The translations under genes and the position numbers were made by a program. From contig NW_006281099.1 in NCBI RefSeq assembly GCF_000203795.2, forward strand, positions 360,690 to 424,689: a stretch of DNA of 64,000 nt. The letters are read 5' to 3'. Within the stretch, counting starts at the first letter, position 1. Each line of letters opens with the position of its first letter. Below, one piece after another: positions 1 through 10,075 of the stretch. Source of the stretch: Batrachochytrium dendrobatidis JAM81. Its lineage: Eukaryota > Chytridiomycota > Chytridiomycetes > Rhizophydiales. The notes below the pieces were generated by a model. That model had not been told where the DNA came from. It saw only the letters and a program-made list of their open reading frames with translations, and did not search any database.

Positions 1-168
1 TTGAAGCTAGTGTTATTATAGACGGACATTGTGGTTCAATTGACAATGTCAGTCATGATTAGGAGAGTGAAACAAGTATTCAATGAATAGTCAACCACTG
101 TTCATCTCGAAACAAAAGAGTCACTGCAAGCTAAATGAAAAAGTGTTCATTTTACATGAATACGATTG
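1..168 (-). repeat. TIR element (MITE-like), copy E, cut by window edge
   Basis: This is the terminal part of a TIR element whose other end lies before the window. Read on the minus strand it matches positions 1305-1473 with about three mismatches in 168 bases. The terminus at 147-168 is a variant of the family TIR and is followed by TA at 169-170, the presumed target duplication. It ends 28 bp beyond the stop codon of the cytidine deaminase gene. Confidence 0.85.
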
Positions 169-196
169 TAAAACAAAATTTAACCTTGGAAACCAA

Positions 197-1105
197 CTAT
201 TTGTCCAAATCCTCGGGTCCAAAACTGTCAGGAAGCAACTCCTTAAGAGATTTGATTTCCACCTTGTCAAAGCTTGCAGAAAACTGATAAACCTAAGATA
301 CAAGTGTTGTTGTAAATTTGTCAATATAAAACTAGTGAGTAGTTCGTATGCTGTTAAAGGCACAATTTACCTGAATGTGTTTTCCAAACTCGACCATGAA
401 CTGGCGACAGAATCCACAAGGTGAAATGGCAGCTTCCTTGTCACTATTCAAACATACAAAATACCCGGGTTAACAGCTTCATTGTGGCTCTCAGTTACAC
501 TCAAAACTTGATCGAGTATAGTGGCATAGATACAAATGCTACACTTACGTGATAACAGCAATTGCCAAAAACTTTTTGTGGCCTTCACTCTAAAAATTCA
601 AAAAAGTATAAACTCGGTCAGCTTAAACCGATCTACAAGAGCTAAACCAATATCCTGTTAAAAAGTCGAGTGTATCAACATGACTAACCACAGCTTTAAC
701 AAAGGCAGTTCTTTCAGCACATATGGTTCCTCCGTATGAAGCATTTTCGACATTGCATCCTACAATATATTGAAACAGGGGTAAGTACAACTCGATGACT
801 TGCTAGGATAGATTTAGTTCAATAAGTTGAATCTATCATTTCAATCATAAAAGACATTGCTTGCCTAGAAAGACTTCGCCGGTAGGAGCCAAAAGAGCAG
901 CACCGACTCGAAACTTGCTATATGGAGAGTAAGACATCTCCTTGGCTAATTGCAATCCAATTTATAAATAAGGTTATTTATGTATAATCGCAGATACCAA
1001 ATCCATGAAATAAGAATATCATATAGAAAAGGTCTTTAGTTTACCTTGGGTGGCAAACTGAGCCAGTTGCAACTGTACATCCTTGGACAGGACTCCTATT
1101 AGTAA
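197..1105 (-). CDS. Cytidine deaminase, multi-exon
   Basis: Zinc-dependent cytidine deaminase of the pyrimidine salvage pathway (cytidine/deoxycytidine to uridine/deoxyuridine), presumably cytosolic. Exons (minus strand) fit 1045 and upstream, 945-865, 759-689, 589-549, 443-371 and 283-197. The joined reading contains [19 protein letters not shown], then [20 protein letters not shown] (zinc cysteine and catalytic glutamate in CAE), then [10 protein letters not shown] (the PCxxC zinc pair), and ends [15 protein letters not shown]. These are the hallmark motifs of the homotetrameric CDA family. The junction giving FLG|CNVEN requires a GC donor at 863-864. Exon 1 ([15 protein letters not shown]) is clear near 1045-1100, but the start codon is not; an upstream intron ending near 1095 is possible. 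The gene sits exactly between two inverted TIR repeats. Family call is secure; the 5' end is not. Confidence 0.88.
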
Positions 1106-1304
1106 GCCGAGTATGGGTAGGATCAGTAAAGCTACTCTATCTATGAAATCAAAAATCATCAGTACCATTGGGAGTGAGAGTAGCGATGTGTTGAGCAGAC
1201 AGGAACGGCATAGTTGACAGTTTGTTGAATTGATGGAAAGTACAACTTGCTTATTGCTTTTACAATACAAGCAAATGCAGTGCACAAACCTTTATAATGA
1301 ATTA

Positions 1305-1862
1305 CAATCGTATTCACGTAAAATGAGCACTTTTTCATTTAGCTTGCAGTGACTCTTTTGTTTCGAGATGAACAGTGGTTGACTATTCGTTGAATACTTG
1401 TTTCACTCTCCTAATCATGACTGACATTGTCAATTGAACCACAATGTCCGTCTATAATAACACTAGCTTCAAACTGAAATTGTCCCTTTTTTCACTTTTA
1501 GCATAGCCATATATTGCACAGTCACCAGATCCATCCATTGCAATCCAGATATTGGGTTCAACCGTTGTCAAACTCTACGAGTTCCACTCTTGTATTCTAA
1601 AAACATACGTCGCGCTCTGGTTCAAAAAACAATGATTGCACATTCCAGAAATGCAAGTTGTTTTCATGCCAGTCTTGAATGTTTTGCAAGGGTTGAAAAC
1701 TGATTGAAACTGTAATATAAACATGTGTCGAGTTGATACGAAATGAGCACAAGGCCAATAAACTAGAGAGTTTACCAAACAATGTTGTCCAGTAATATCT
1801 GAAACTGATCGTTTATTATGTAATTTGACGCCTTTAGTATTCCATTTACATCAATACGACTG
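1305..1862 (+). repeat. TIR element (MITE-like), copy D, 558 bp
   Basis: A full-length long-form element. The left end resembles the family consensus CAGCCRTATTCAYGTAAAAT, the right end near 1843-1862 is its inverted counterpart, and both are flanked by TA (1303-1304, 1863-1864). The first 168 bp are repeated inverted at the window start (copy E). The interior is shared with the copies at 3937, 7039, 9113 and 12153. No transposase is visible, so it is non-autonomous. Confidence 0.85.
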
Positions 1863-2224
1863 TAAATCAAGAATCACTAAACTAGGTGAAATTAGTTATC
1901 CAGCAACTGAGAATTAGACCTTGGTCATCAGATAAAGGCTTGATGATCTGGTCACCAGTCCAAAATGTTCCGACTAGAATACGTTTTCTATGCTCAACAC
2001 CCACAGTTCAAATCCTAACATTAGTCTTTATGTTGAAAATAGGTGGTAAACAGCCCATTAGCTATGGAGAATAAAAGCAATAATGCCAGTGATTGCAATA
2101 GTAGATCTTCAAATCCAAACTAGACACGTCTAATGGGTCAGCTGTAAAACATGGTTTTGAGTTGTCATTTTTACTTGCAATCCTAGTCCAAACAGCCATT
2201 GTACCTACTCTACCATTCACAAAC
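1863..2224. other. Intergenic, no supported gene
   Basis: This stretch lies between TIR copy D and the AN1 zinc-finger gene. A minus-strand frame of about 57 codons (roughly 2066-2236) and further open segments down to 1880 read as protein-like but match no family I recognise. I do not call a gene here. Confidence 0.4.
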
Positions 2225-2948
2225 ATGTCAGTCTCGAACATCGATGCACTTGTATCTGCAATAGAAGAGTAGGTTTATCTTTTCAAATGAATCATTTGAT
2301 AATGGTATATGCTGGACTATTTCGGGACATTGCTGAGCAGTACCATATCAAAGTTACAAGAGGTTTATAACCAGTGTTGTGTGATTACAGTCCAACAATC
2401 AAACCAAAAGGGCCAGCTACTATTTGTGGAATGCGAGGGTGCAAGGAAAAGCTGAACATGCTTTCAGTAACCTGCGACTTGTGTAGTATTCGTTTCTGTA
2501 TGGGTATGTAGACATCTTTTAATACTTTGCAGACAGTCAAGTAAATTGCAAGAATCTAACTCGATTGGATGATTTTATGTATTATAAATCAGCTCACAGG
2601 CAGGTTTATTTGAAAATAGTTTGAATGTGACATTTTATCCGTAGATTATATTGACTTTTCATAATGTGTAGGCTTCCAGAAGTGCATTCTACAACATGTA
2701 GTGAGCAGAAAAAACAGCAAACTCACAAAACTACCAAACAGGATGCCAGTCTATTGATGGAATTAAATAAGCGAGGTGCACGAACTCTGGGTAAATCTAG
2801 TGGAGCAAATCTATCCGTGGCAGCGGAAAAGGAGAGAGCAAATGCTCGGGCAGCTTTACATAAAAAGATTGATGCTGCTTCAAAAAGTCGAACAAAATCC
2901 TCTATAGCTACATCTAGCAACACTAGTCGCAAATCTAAAGACGCATAG
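2225..2948 (+). CDS. AN1-type zinc finger protein
   Basis: Small AN1 zinc-finger protein; relatives (ZFAND/Cuz1 type) act in stress response and proteasome or Cdc48-linked protein quality control. The exon at about 2392-2502 encodes ATICGMRGCKEKLNMLSV followed by TCDLCSIRFCM, and the final exon starting about 2657 encodes LPEVHSTTC and a Lys/Ser-rich basic tail. Joining them through a 7-nt exon at 2593-2599 gives FCMAHRLPEVH, the exact AN1 spacing (FC-x2-H-x5-H). That join needs a GC donor at 2600-2601. The N-terminus (MSVSNIDALVSAIEE from the ATG at 2225) and one or two exons near 2310-2360 are tentative. The stop is followed at once by a fragment of the TIR repeat. The zinc finger is solid; the full exon model is provisional. 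Confidence 0.72.
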
Positions 2949-2951
2949 CTA

Positions 2952-2995
2952 TAGCCGTATTCATGTAAAATGGAACACTAAATAAGATGCCAGTA
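2952..2995 (+). repeat. TIR element fragment, copy J
   Basis: A terminal fragment of the TIR family (TAGCCGTATTCATGTAAAAT at its start), preceded by TA, begins four bases after the AN1 gene stop codon. I see no matching right end, so it is probably a solo, truncated copy. Confidence 0.6.
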
Positions 2996-3497
2996 AAGTT
3001 TAATGCCATGGCTTGTTTCTCGAGCAGTCTGCGTTTGTTTGAAATAAAGTCGCCATATGCTTCATCACATACCAAATATCACGGCTGGTGACAATCAAGA
3101 GATATATTTGTTCATACTTTAACCCAGTTTTACCATACTTTAAAGACGAGTTTTTCGTTTATAAAATGGTACGATTGTCTTGAGTTAGTGTACTCTATAT
3201 GGAGTGCCGAAGATCGTGTCGGAACAAGACCAAACCAGAGAAACTGTCTTGTATTGAATCGAAAAAGGCAGCAAATCATTTCAACACGCCAGACTGTCGC
3301 TACAACACAATATAAACGATGAATGCATCTGCCACTCAAATCAACAATCACGCAAGACAATGCTGACGATTTCTTCATCTTTCCATTACCATGTTGTCAC
3401 CGTGATCAAGGGTGAGCCACTTGAGCTGTTTCAATCCAACCCAAAACATCGCTCTCATTTTCAACTTGACTTTTGAATTCGATTTCTTCGATTTGGC
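2996..3497. other. Intergenic, upstream of MFSD1-like gene
   Basis: No coding motifs or RNA gene recognised. An 82-codon minus-strand frame at 3130-3378 has no recognisable family and overlaps the expected promoter of the transporter. Confidence 0.4.
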
Positions 3498-6400
3498 ATG
3501 TCAAGTCCGACTAGATGGGTAGTCTTGTCATCACTGGCTCTAGTATTGGTCGGAAATTACTATGTATGTTTCAATAGTAAATGAATTTTTTACTCTGCCT
3601 ATACACTCATTTCATATTTATTTGACTGGCCATTCCACCACTCATTGAGGTTTGAATTATGAATTGCTTCAAGTATTGACTATTCAACGCTTGTTTGCCA
3701 TGCATCTTTAATAGATATACGACATTCCAACAGCACTCAATCGCCAACTTAATGCAGCCATGGGCGTTGACAAGAAGCAATGGCAGTTTAGCCTTGCACA
3801 ATCGTATTCATTCTACACATTGCCCAACATTATCATGCCGTTTGTGTCGTCCATCCTCGTTGACCGAATAGGTATATTCGAGCTAGTTTAATTTTGAAAC
3901 ATTGTATGCTTTCCGTCTTGATTGCACAGCCTTATACAGCTATATTCATGTAAAATAGAGTACTTGCATTTATCTTGTAGTCATTGATTTGAATAACCAA
4001 TGGTTGAATGCTGGCTGCATTTCCTACTAAAAATTGGCACACAATCCTTCAAAACACAATGTCCATCGTATAATACAGTCAGGCTATCGCATTCCCCACT
4101 TTTGGTATAACCATACATTGTACAATCACTAGATTCATCTATTGCAATCCAGATATCGGATTCGACTGTTGTCAATACAACTCCACTTTGTTGTATTCTA
4201 GAATACCAGATGTTCGCGTTCTAGTTCAAGAAACCAATGATTGCACATTTCAGTGATACAACTGTTGTTTGCATATTAGTCATCACAAGAAAGACCAGTG
4301 AAATGTGTTGATGAGTTTAGAGAACAATGTCGAGTAAATTTGACACTAATCATCCATGAAACTGGCTGTTTATTATACACTTGTCACTCTATTTTATTTT
4401 ACATGAATATGGATGTAAAATAACGAATCCATATAGCTAATTCTATCCAACTACTTGTCAATCCTGATTTTCAGGATCTCATTGGGCTCTGGTGATACTA
4501 TCTCTATGTACGATTTCTGGTTCGATTGTATTTGCTGCTGGAGTGTATATGCAAGATATGTTTGTATTTCTGGCTGGACGATTTATCTTGGGACTTGCAG
4601 GTAGGCGTTTTTAAAGTTGATATGCCCATTTAAAGTATTACAGATTGGTTGAGCACTTTTTATGTAAAACCGAATACTGTCTTGATTAAACTGAGTATAC
4701 TCCTTAATCAAAGACTTTCTATATGCTAATCTTTCAACATATTATTGTGTGCAGGAGAATCGCTAGGAGTTGCACAGGCGCGACTAACCTGCCGCTGGTT
4801 TGGTGGACCAGAACTAGCATTTGCTCTTGGTATCAATCTATCTACTGCGAGATTAGGATCAGTACTAAATGACCTGCTTACACCTACGTTTGCTATGCTT
4901 CCGACTACCATGTACAATGGAATTCTTGTGGGAGAGCATGCTTCTACGCAGTTTGCCGTGTTTATAGGGGTGTTTGTCAGTTTTTGTTCAACGCTGGCAG
5001 CAATTATTGCTGTCATCATTGATCTCTATACCTTCCAAGAACCAATCTACCAATATCAAAATATACCTTCATACCAAGATTCCGTGGGCGGTAGTGCCAT
5101 TGACAACACATTACACCCTTACGAGGATCATCACAACATTGACTGTAATGCATCGTTCCAGGAATCAAACACGGGTAATTTTATAGAACACCACGCCAGT
5201 ACTTCAAATCTGCAGCCAATTCAACACGGTGCAAGACCTTCGAATTTATCATTTGCTTCTTTATCGGTTGGGAGCTCTACAATGTCTGGTTTCATAGCAC
5301 CACAAACTGTTGTGAGAACCTGGTGGAGTCCTTTGACGGATAATTTGGCTCATGTTCAACATGACACGACTTTGAATGCTGATATGCATACAAGAACATC
5401 GGAAACTGCAAATAGTATCAGAGATTCTATTCAAACATCTTATGCAGAACAGAGTCAGCCAGTCCAGAATATTCGTGACTCATTGGGAAAAAGTGTTCCT
5501 ACTATCCATTACCTGCAGAGCTTTGGATCAATTTCAAATGCTACACAAAGTGCTGATTCCGTCTCTACTATTAATCCTGCTCAAGCGAGGACCGCGTCTT
5601 TATCCTTGGTCAGTCCACGCAGTCTTGCACAGTCATCACATCGACGACCATCGCAATCACTTATTCAAACAATGCCATTAGTTGTTGAGGAAGAACAAAG
5701 GGAATCTACCCAAGGACTTTCATCGCCTGATGAATACCTTACATCTGCCTATCATACCAACGACAATATAGCATCTGATTATAGCATGTGGACGGAAATA
5801 TGGTATTTGCCACTTGAATACTGGCTGATTGTCAGTCTTATGGTGATCTATTACGGGAGCACAATGGCATTGATAAACGTTCTTGGAGATGAACTGCAGA
5901 ACATTTTGCTCTTTCCAAAAAACTCACAGCAAGCTGGATGGATGCTTGCTATACCTGATTTAGTATCTACAATACTGGTGCCGGTGTGTGGATCAATAAT
6001 TCAGTATCGCGGACGCAGAATATTTATTTTAGGAGTATGTGGCATGCTGCTGGTGATAGTGCACGCTGTGCTTGTGTTTGCAAAAAATACCATGGTTCCT
6101 GCTGCGGCGATTTATGCCATCTGTCTTGTGGTTCTTGGAATAGTATATGCTTTTTATATTTGTGTAAGTGTATTGTCTTGCATTCTCGATGGTAATATAC
6201 GTGACTAACCTAACATGTGTATCAACACACTCGGGACTTTACATTTTTATTGCTGCAGATTGTATGGCCTTTAATTGCATTTGTTGTGCAAGATAGTTTT
6301 CAGGAAATGTCATACACTCTGTCAACTTCGCTGTTAAACACTGGTCTTACGATTATCCCACTTTTGTCAGCACAATCTATCATCACCTCTGGCTCGGTTT

Positions 6401-6984
6401 CAGACTATACCCAAATGCACTATTTACTCATGGGGCTATCGGCATTTGGTACGTTTGTGATTTGTCCGTTACTCTTTTGGAAGGATCAAGTTTCAAACGA
6501 AGGGATAATCAACACAACTGGTGATGCTGAATATGTTCAGCGTGTTTCCCATCGCATTATATCCGAGTCCGATATTTATTGTGATTACGATATCTATCCC
6601 AACTATTATCAGCAGGCTGATCATCCCATAGGATATGATGGGCGAAACGACGAAGATGGCTTGAGCGAAAATTGCATTGATCGTAATCATCAGCAGTATA
6701 ACTCTAAAATGTCGTTATCAAATCCTCAAACTTTGGATCATTGTTCGACCAAGTTGACCGATACAAAACGATGGTTTGAGTATGGTACAATGTATGGCAC
6801 TATTGTGGACGAGAATACAGGCAAAGTTGTAGCTTGCAACTCTAAACGATCGTTGCCGATTGAAGCAAATGGTTTAAACCCCTATGAGCAATCACATTGC
6901 GATAATTTACAGGTATACAACTCTGCAGGCTCAAAAGCACTCAGCGATACCACATACAATCCATATAGTGCGTTGATTCATTAG
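3498..6984 (+). CDS. MFSD1-like major facilitator transporter
   Basis: Membrane transporter of the major facilitator superfamily, closest by eye to the MFSD1 (lysosomal dipeptide transporter) group. Exons fit 3498-3563, 3715-3871, 4475-4600, 4755-6163 and 6259-6984, all with consistent phase. The first helix (RWVVLSSLALVLVGNYY) runs into YDIPTALNRQL, matching the YYxYDxPxAL signature of MFSD1. Later exons give SYSFYTLPNIIMPF, AGRFILGLAGESLGVAQARL and FYICIVWPLIAFVVQD. Between the sixth and seventh helices (about 5035-5790) lies an insert of some 250 residues rich in Ser, Thr, Gln and His, followed by SDYSMWTEIWYLPLEYW and more helices. The C-terminal tail (from about 6500) is also long and hydrophilic. 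Intron 2 (3872-4474) contains a complete TIR element. Substrate is unknown; vacuolar location is inferred from the family. Confidence 0.82.
3937..4415 (+). repeat. TIR element (MITE-like), copy C, 479 bp, intronic
   Basis: A complete element inside an intron of the MFSD1-like gene. The left TIR begins CAGCTATATTCATGTAAAAT, the right TIR ends at 4415, and TA flanks both sides (3935-3936, 4416-4417). Its interior aligns with copy D. Removing it would leave an intron of roughly 120 bp, near the local norm. Confidence 0.85.
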
Positions 6985-7038
6985 TTTTAAACCGCTCTAC
7001 TACTGGGTTTAGTTGGGCATCTTTTTAAAATCTAATTA

Positions 7039-7345
7039 AAGCTGTATTTACGTAAAATAAAACACTATTTATCTTGCAGCGATTGCCTGGGAATAAATAA
7101 TGGTTAAATATACAATTCTTTAATAAACAATGTACATGTAATGTACAATCAAACTATAGTTTAAAACTGAAATTGTTCACATTGGCATAGCCATATATTG
7201 TAAAATCGACAGGTTTGCAATCCAGAAATTAGGTTTAGCTGTTCTGGTATTGTCAAATTCTTTCTTGTTGTATCCTAAAACATCATAGATACATTCGTAT
7301 CTAGTTCAAGGAAATTATTATACACTGACATTCATTCAAAACAGC
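7039..7345 (+). repeat. TIR element, degenerate copy F
   Basis: The left end is like the family TIR (AAGCTGTATTTACGTAAAAT) and the interior matches copy D (the segments around 7180-7310). The right TIR is not recognisable, so the end is approximate. It fills the gap between the convergent transporter and isopentenyltransferase genes. Confidence 0.7.
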
Positions 7346-7404
7346 AAGGTTTAAAATACTATAATACATTAAACTTTTTTCAGCGATTTTTTGAATAAAC
7401 TAAA

Positions 7405-9920
7405 TCAAGAATTCGACTTTGACTGAGTGACACGCTTACGATGTTTACGAGAATTGATATGAATCTGCCATTCATGCTCACCGTGTACAACTTTTGGAAG
7501 TTTGGTTGTTATATCTATGCACACATCGCATCTTCGTTTTCCCCAACGCTTTGTATCATTTTGAGCAAATACTTGACTGTGATCATCAACATGTCTATCT
7601 TTTTCCTTTTTTATATCCGCCAAATTGGGCAAAAGTTCCTTGGCAGCGTCAGATATTGATTGCGGATCAACTGTCTTGCCATCCTTGACAAATGACTCCA
7701 CCAATTGAATTGCTTGGGATTGTATACGGGTTTCCCAGTCATCCAGCACGGTTGCATCAATAAGGTAAAATGCTGCATGACCATCAATGTGTTCAGCAAG
7801 ACAAGCTGGAGCAAGCTTATTTCGAATCCATGTGGTTTGTTGACGAGCGTATTGACGTGTTGCCGTTTTCATGGCCTCTATGCCGAGCAATTTCATACGA
7901 TCTAAAGCTGCGTGTTTAGATGAATCCTTTGATTCAAGTGTTTTAAAGTATTCTTCAAACTCTTTGAATCCTATTATACCAAACATGAATAAGAAATTGA
8001 TTCAATTTCAATATTTTGTAGATATTTGAGGGTTATCGTTTCATTCAACTTACCAATTGCTTGCATAATTCCGCGTACGTTTTTAGTGATTTTCATGTGT
8101 GTATCGGTAGAATTCAATGACTCGCCATCAGATTCGTCACTTTCAACTTGACTTGCATCACTAAACAACGCTTCATTGTTGATGAACAACTCTGCACCAA
8201 TCACTTGTCCGGCCAGCACTTTATTGCGCATTTCTTGCAACTCACTAAACAGTCCGTTCTAAGTTTAAAAATACAATCAAACATTAGAAAAATGCTGATC
8301 CCACACAGTTGGCATGATTAAAAACGTACAGAAATCATTTCGTCTACACGATCATTTAATCGATTATTTAAAATACTTCTTTGACTGTTTAGCCAAATAA
8401 AAACAGTCGGATACCTAAGATTAGTTTTACAATAATAAACAATTAACTCTATGCATAACATTCACCTAGACATGGTTTATGGTATATACTCAAAAATACA
8501 TTCACTAGTTGCCATACTTTAGTCTGGTAACATGTCGCTTCTTTTCATCCTCCTGTTCCTTTATCCAAACACTGTGCAATTTACCTGTTACCAAATAAAT
8601 CTATTGTAAAAGGTTGTTTAGATGCACATGATTTTTAAATTCATTTCCAAAAATACTGCGACATATCACTCACCTCAAGGCTGCGTCTGATTTTGCGATA
8701 GTTTTTTGGATGCCATCTGTGTGCCATATCTAGACCACAATAAAATCTGAGTACGTCTAATAAAAACACTCGCCATTCAGTTCACAATGCATAAAGCAAT
8801 ATACACCTGGATCAATCTGCTCAAGCAACAGATACATGGTTGGCAGCTGAATAAATTCAGCAAGTTGTACTGGAGTATTTACACGTGGATCTGAGGACAC
8901 AAGTGCATCTACAAGTTTCTTGACCAACTCTGATGTCTGATCTATGGATGGATGAATATTTTCTTCAAGCGGACCTTGACCTCCCAATCCAGCAGTTGGT
9001 GCAGATGGGATAGTTACATCCTCCCATAGCAGTGATTGGATATAATAGTTGGTCCCACCAACAATTACCGGTATATGTTTTTGAGCGTGAATGGTATCAA
9101 TCTACAAAATTACAGCCATATTCACGTAAAACAAAGTGAATAATGGAGTCAAAATACATGATACACAGTCAGTCTCAATGATTAGTGTCAATTCCTGCCA
9201 AGTTTAATAAACATTGTGTCCCCTAAACTCCTAGAGAGTTTATTGGTATGTGTGATCATTCTTGTATAAACCAAATAAATGTTTACATCACAGCTACAGT
9301 GCATTCCGCACTTGTTCAAATTGAACATTACAATATTGAATGACATGAAAACAGCAGCTGCATTCATAAAATGTGCAATCTTTGGTTTGAACTAGAATGC
9401 AAATGTATCTGAAATTAGGACAGCAAAAAAGAATTGCAAACATCAAATCCAGTCATTGGATTGCAATGAATGAATCCGGTGATCGTACAATGTATGACTG
9501 TCAAATGAGGACAATATCAGTTTAAAACTATAGTGTGCATTACATGATGGACGCAGAATTAAGAATGCCAATTAAAGCTGCCAGTTTCTAACAAGAATCA
9601 ACAAATGTACATACTGCAGCCTGTGCATCTCGAGAAAATTGCGACATGGAGTATTCATGCAATGGATCGACAAAACTGAAAAGGTGATGTGGAACGAGAG
9701 CCAGTTCATTAGATGTGGGTTTGTTGGTAGCAATATCCAGACCTTTGTAAACTTGCATAGAGTCTGCATTGACAATTTGACCTCCAATAGCCTTTGCAAT
9801 CTGAACAGCAAGTTTGGATTTACCAACTCCAGTTGTTCCAATGACAGCCACTATACACTTTTTGAATGCTGGCTGCATCGAATCTGACATCCGAGTGCTG
9901 TAGATGTAAAAAGTTGGCAA
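7405..9920 (-). CDS. MOD5: tRNA dimethylallyltransferase (isopentenyltransferase)
   Basis: Transfers a dimethylallyl group to A37 of tRNAs reading UNN codons (MiaA/Mod5/TRIT1 family), in cytosol and mitochondria. Exon 1 (9920-9615) holds the P-loop GTTGVGKSKLAV and NADSMQVYKGLDIATNK. Exon 2 (9101-8807) has HIPVIVGGTNYYIQSLLW. Exon 3 (8729-8674) has MAHRWHPKNYRKIRRSLE, which binds the tRNA/DMAPP region. Later exons give IYLVTGKLHSVWIKEQ, PTVFIWLNS and TATRQYARQQTTWIRNK. The last exon ends with a C2H2 finger (CDVC ... HINSRKHRKR) typical of eukaryotic members. Start may be Met1 (9920) or Met11 (9890); such double starts produce mitochondrial and cytosolic forms in yeast, which could apply here. 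Intron 1 is almost entirely a TIR element. Divergent from the SR-protein gene, 155 bp away. Confidence 0.93.
9113..9575 (-). repeat. TIR element, copy G, fills an intron
   Basis: The terminus at 9113 (CAGCCATATTCACGTAAAAC, preceded by TA at 9111-9112) is clear. The interior is the reverse complement of copy D (for instance around 9440-9500). The far terminus near 9575 has decayed. The element occupies about 460 of the 513 bases of intron 1 of the isopentenyltransferase gene. Confidence 0.75.
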
Positions 9921-10075
9921 TTAGGCTAATTTAAGCGATTGCAAATCAACCCAAACCAGGTTTTGGCCAAGTCAAATTTTGGCAAAATTAAAGCAATTTT
10001 GGCTCATTTTTGTCCTTGTTAGAAAATTAAAAGTCCAGCAAGACACTGTTCTTGTGATCGAATCAACCTCTCCCA

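Noticed and set aside
83..424. Open frames of 113 and 80 codons at the left edge
   Set aside because: They overlap TIR copy E and the real deaminase exons in other frames.
1995..2020. B-box-like AGTTCAAATCCT suggesting a tRNA
   Set aside because: No matching acceptor stem, anticodon arm or A box at the right distance.
1880..2240. Minus-strand protein-like fragments upstream of the AN1 gene, considered as a Crinkler-type effector remnant
   Set aside because: No diagnostic motif, stops between fragments, and no clear splice model.
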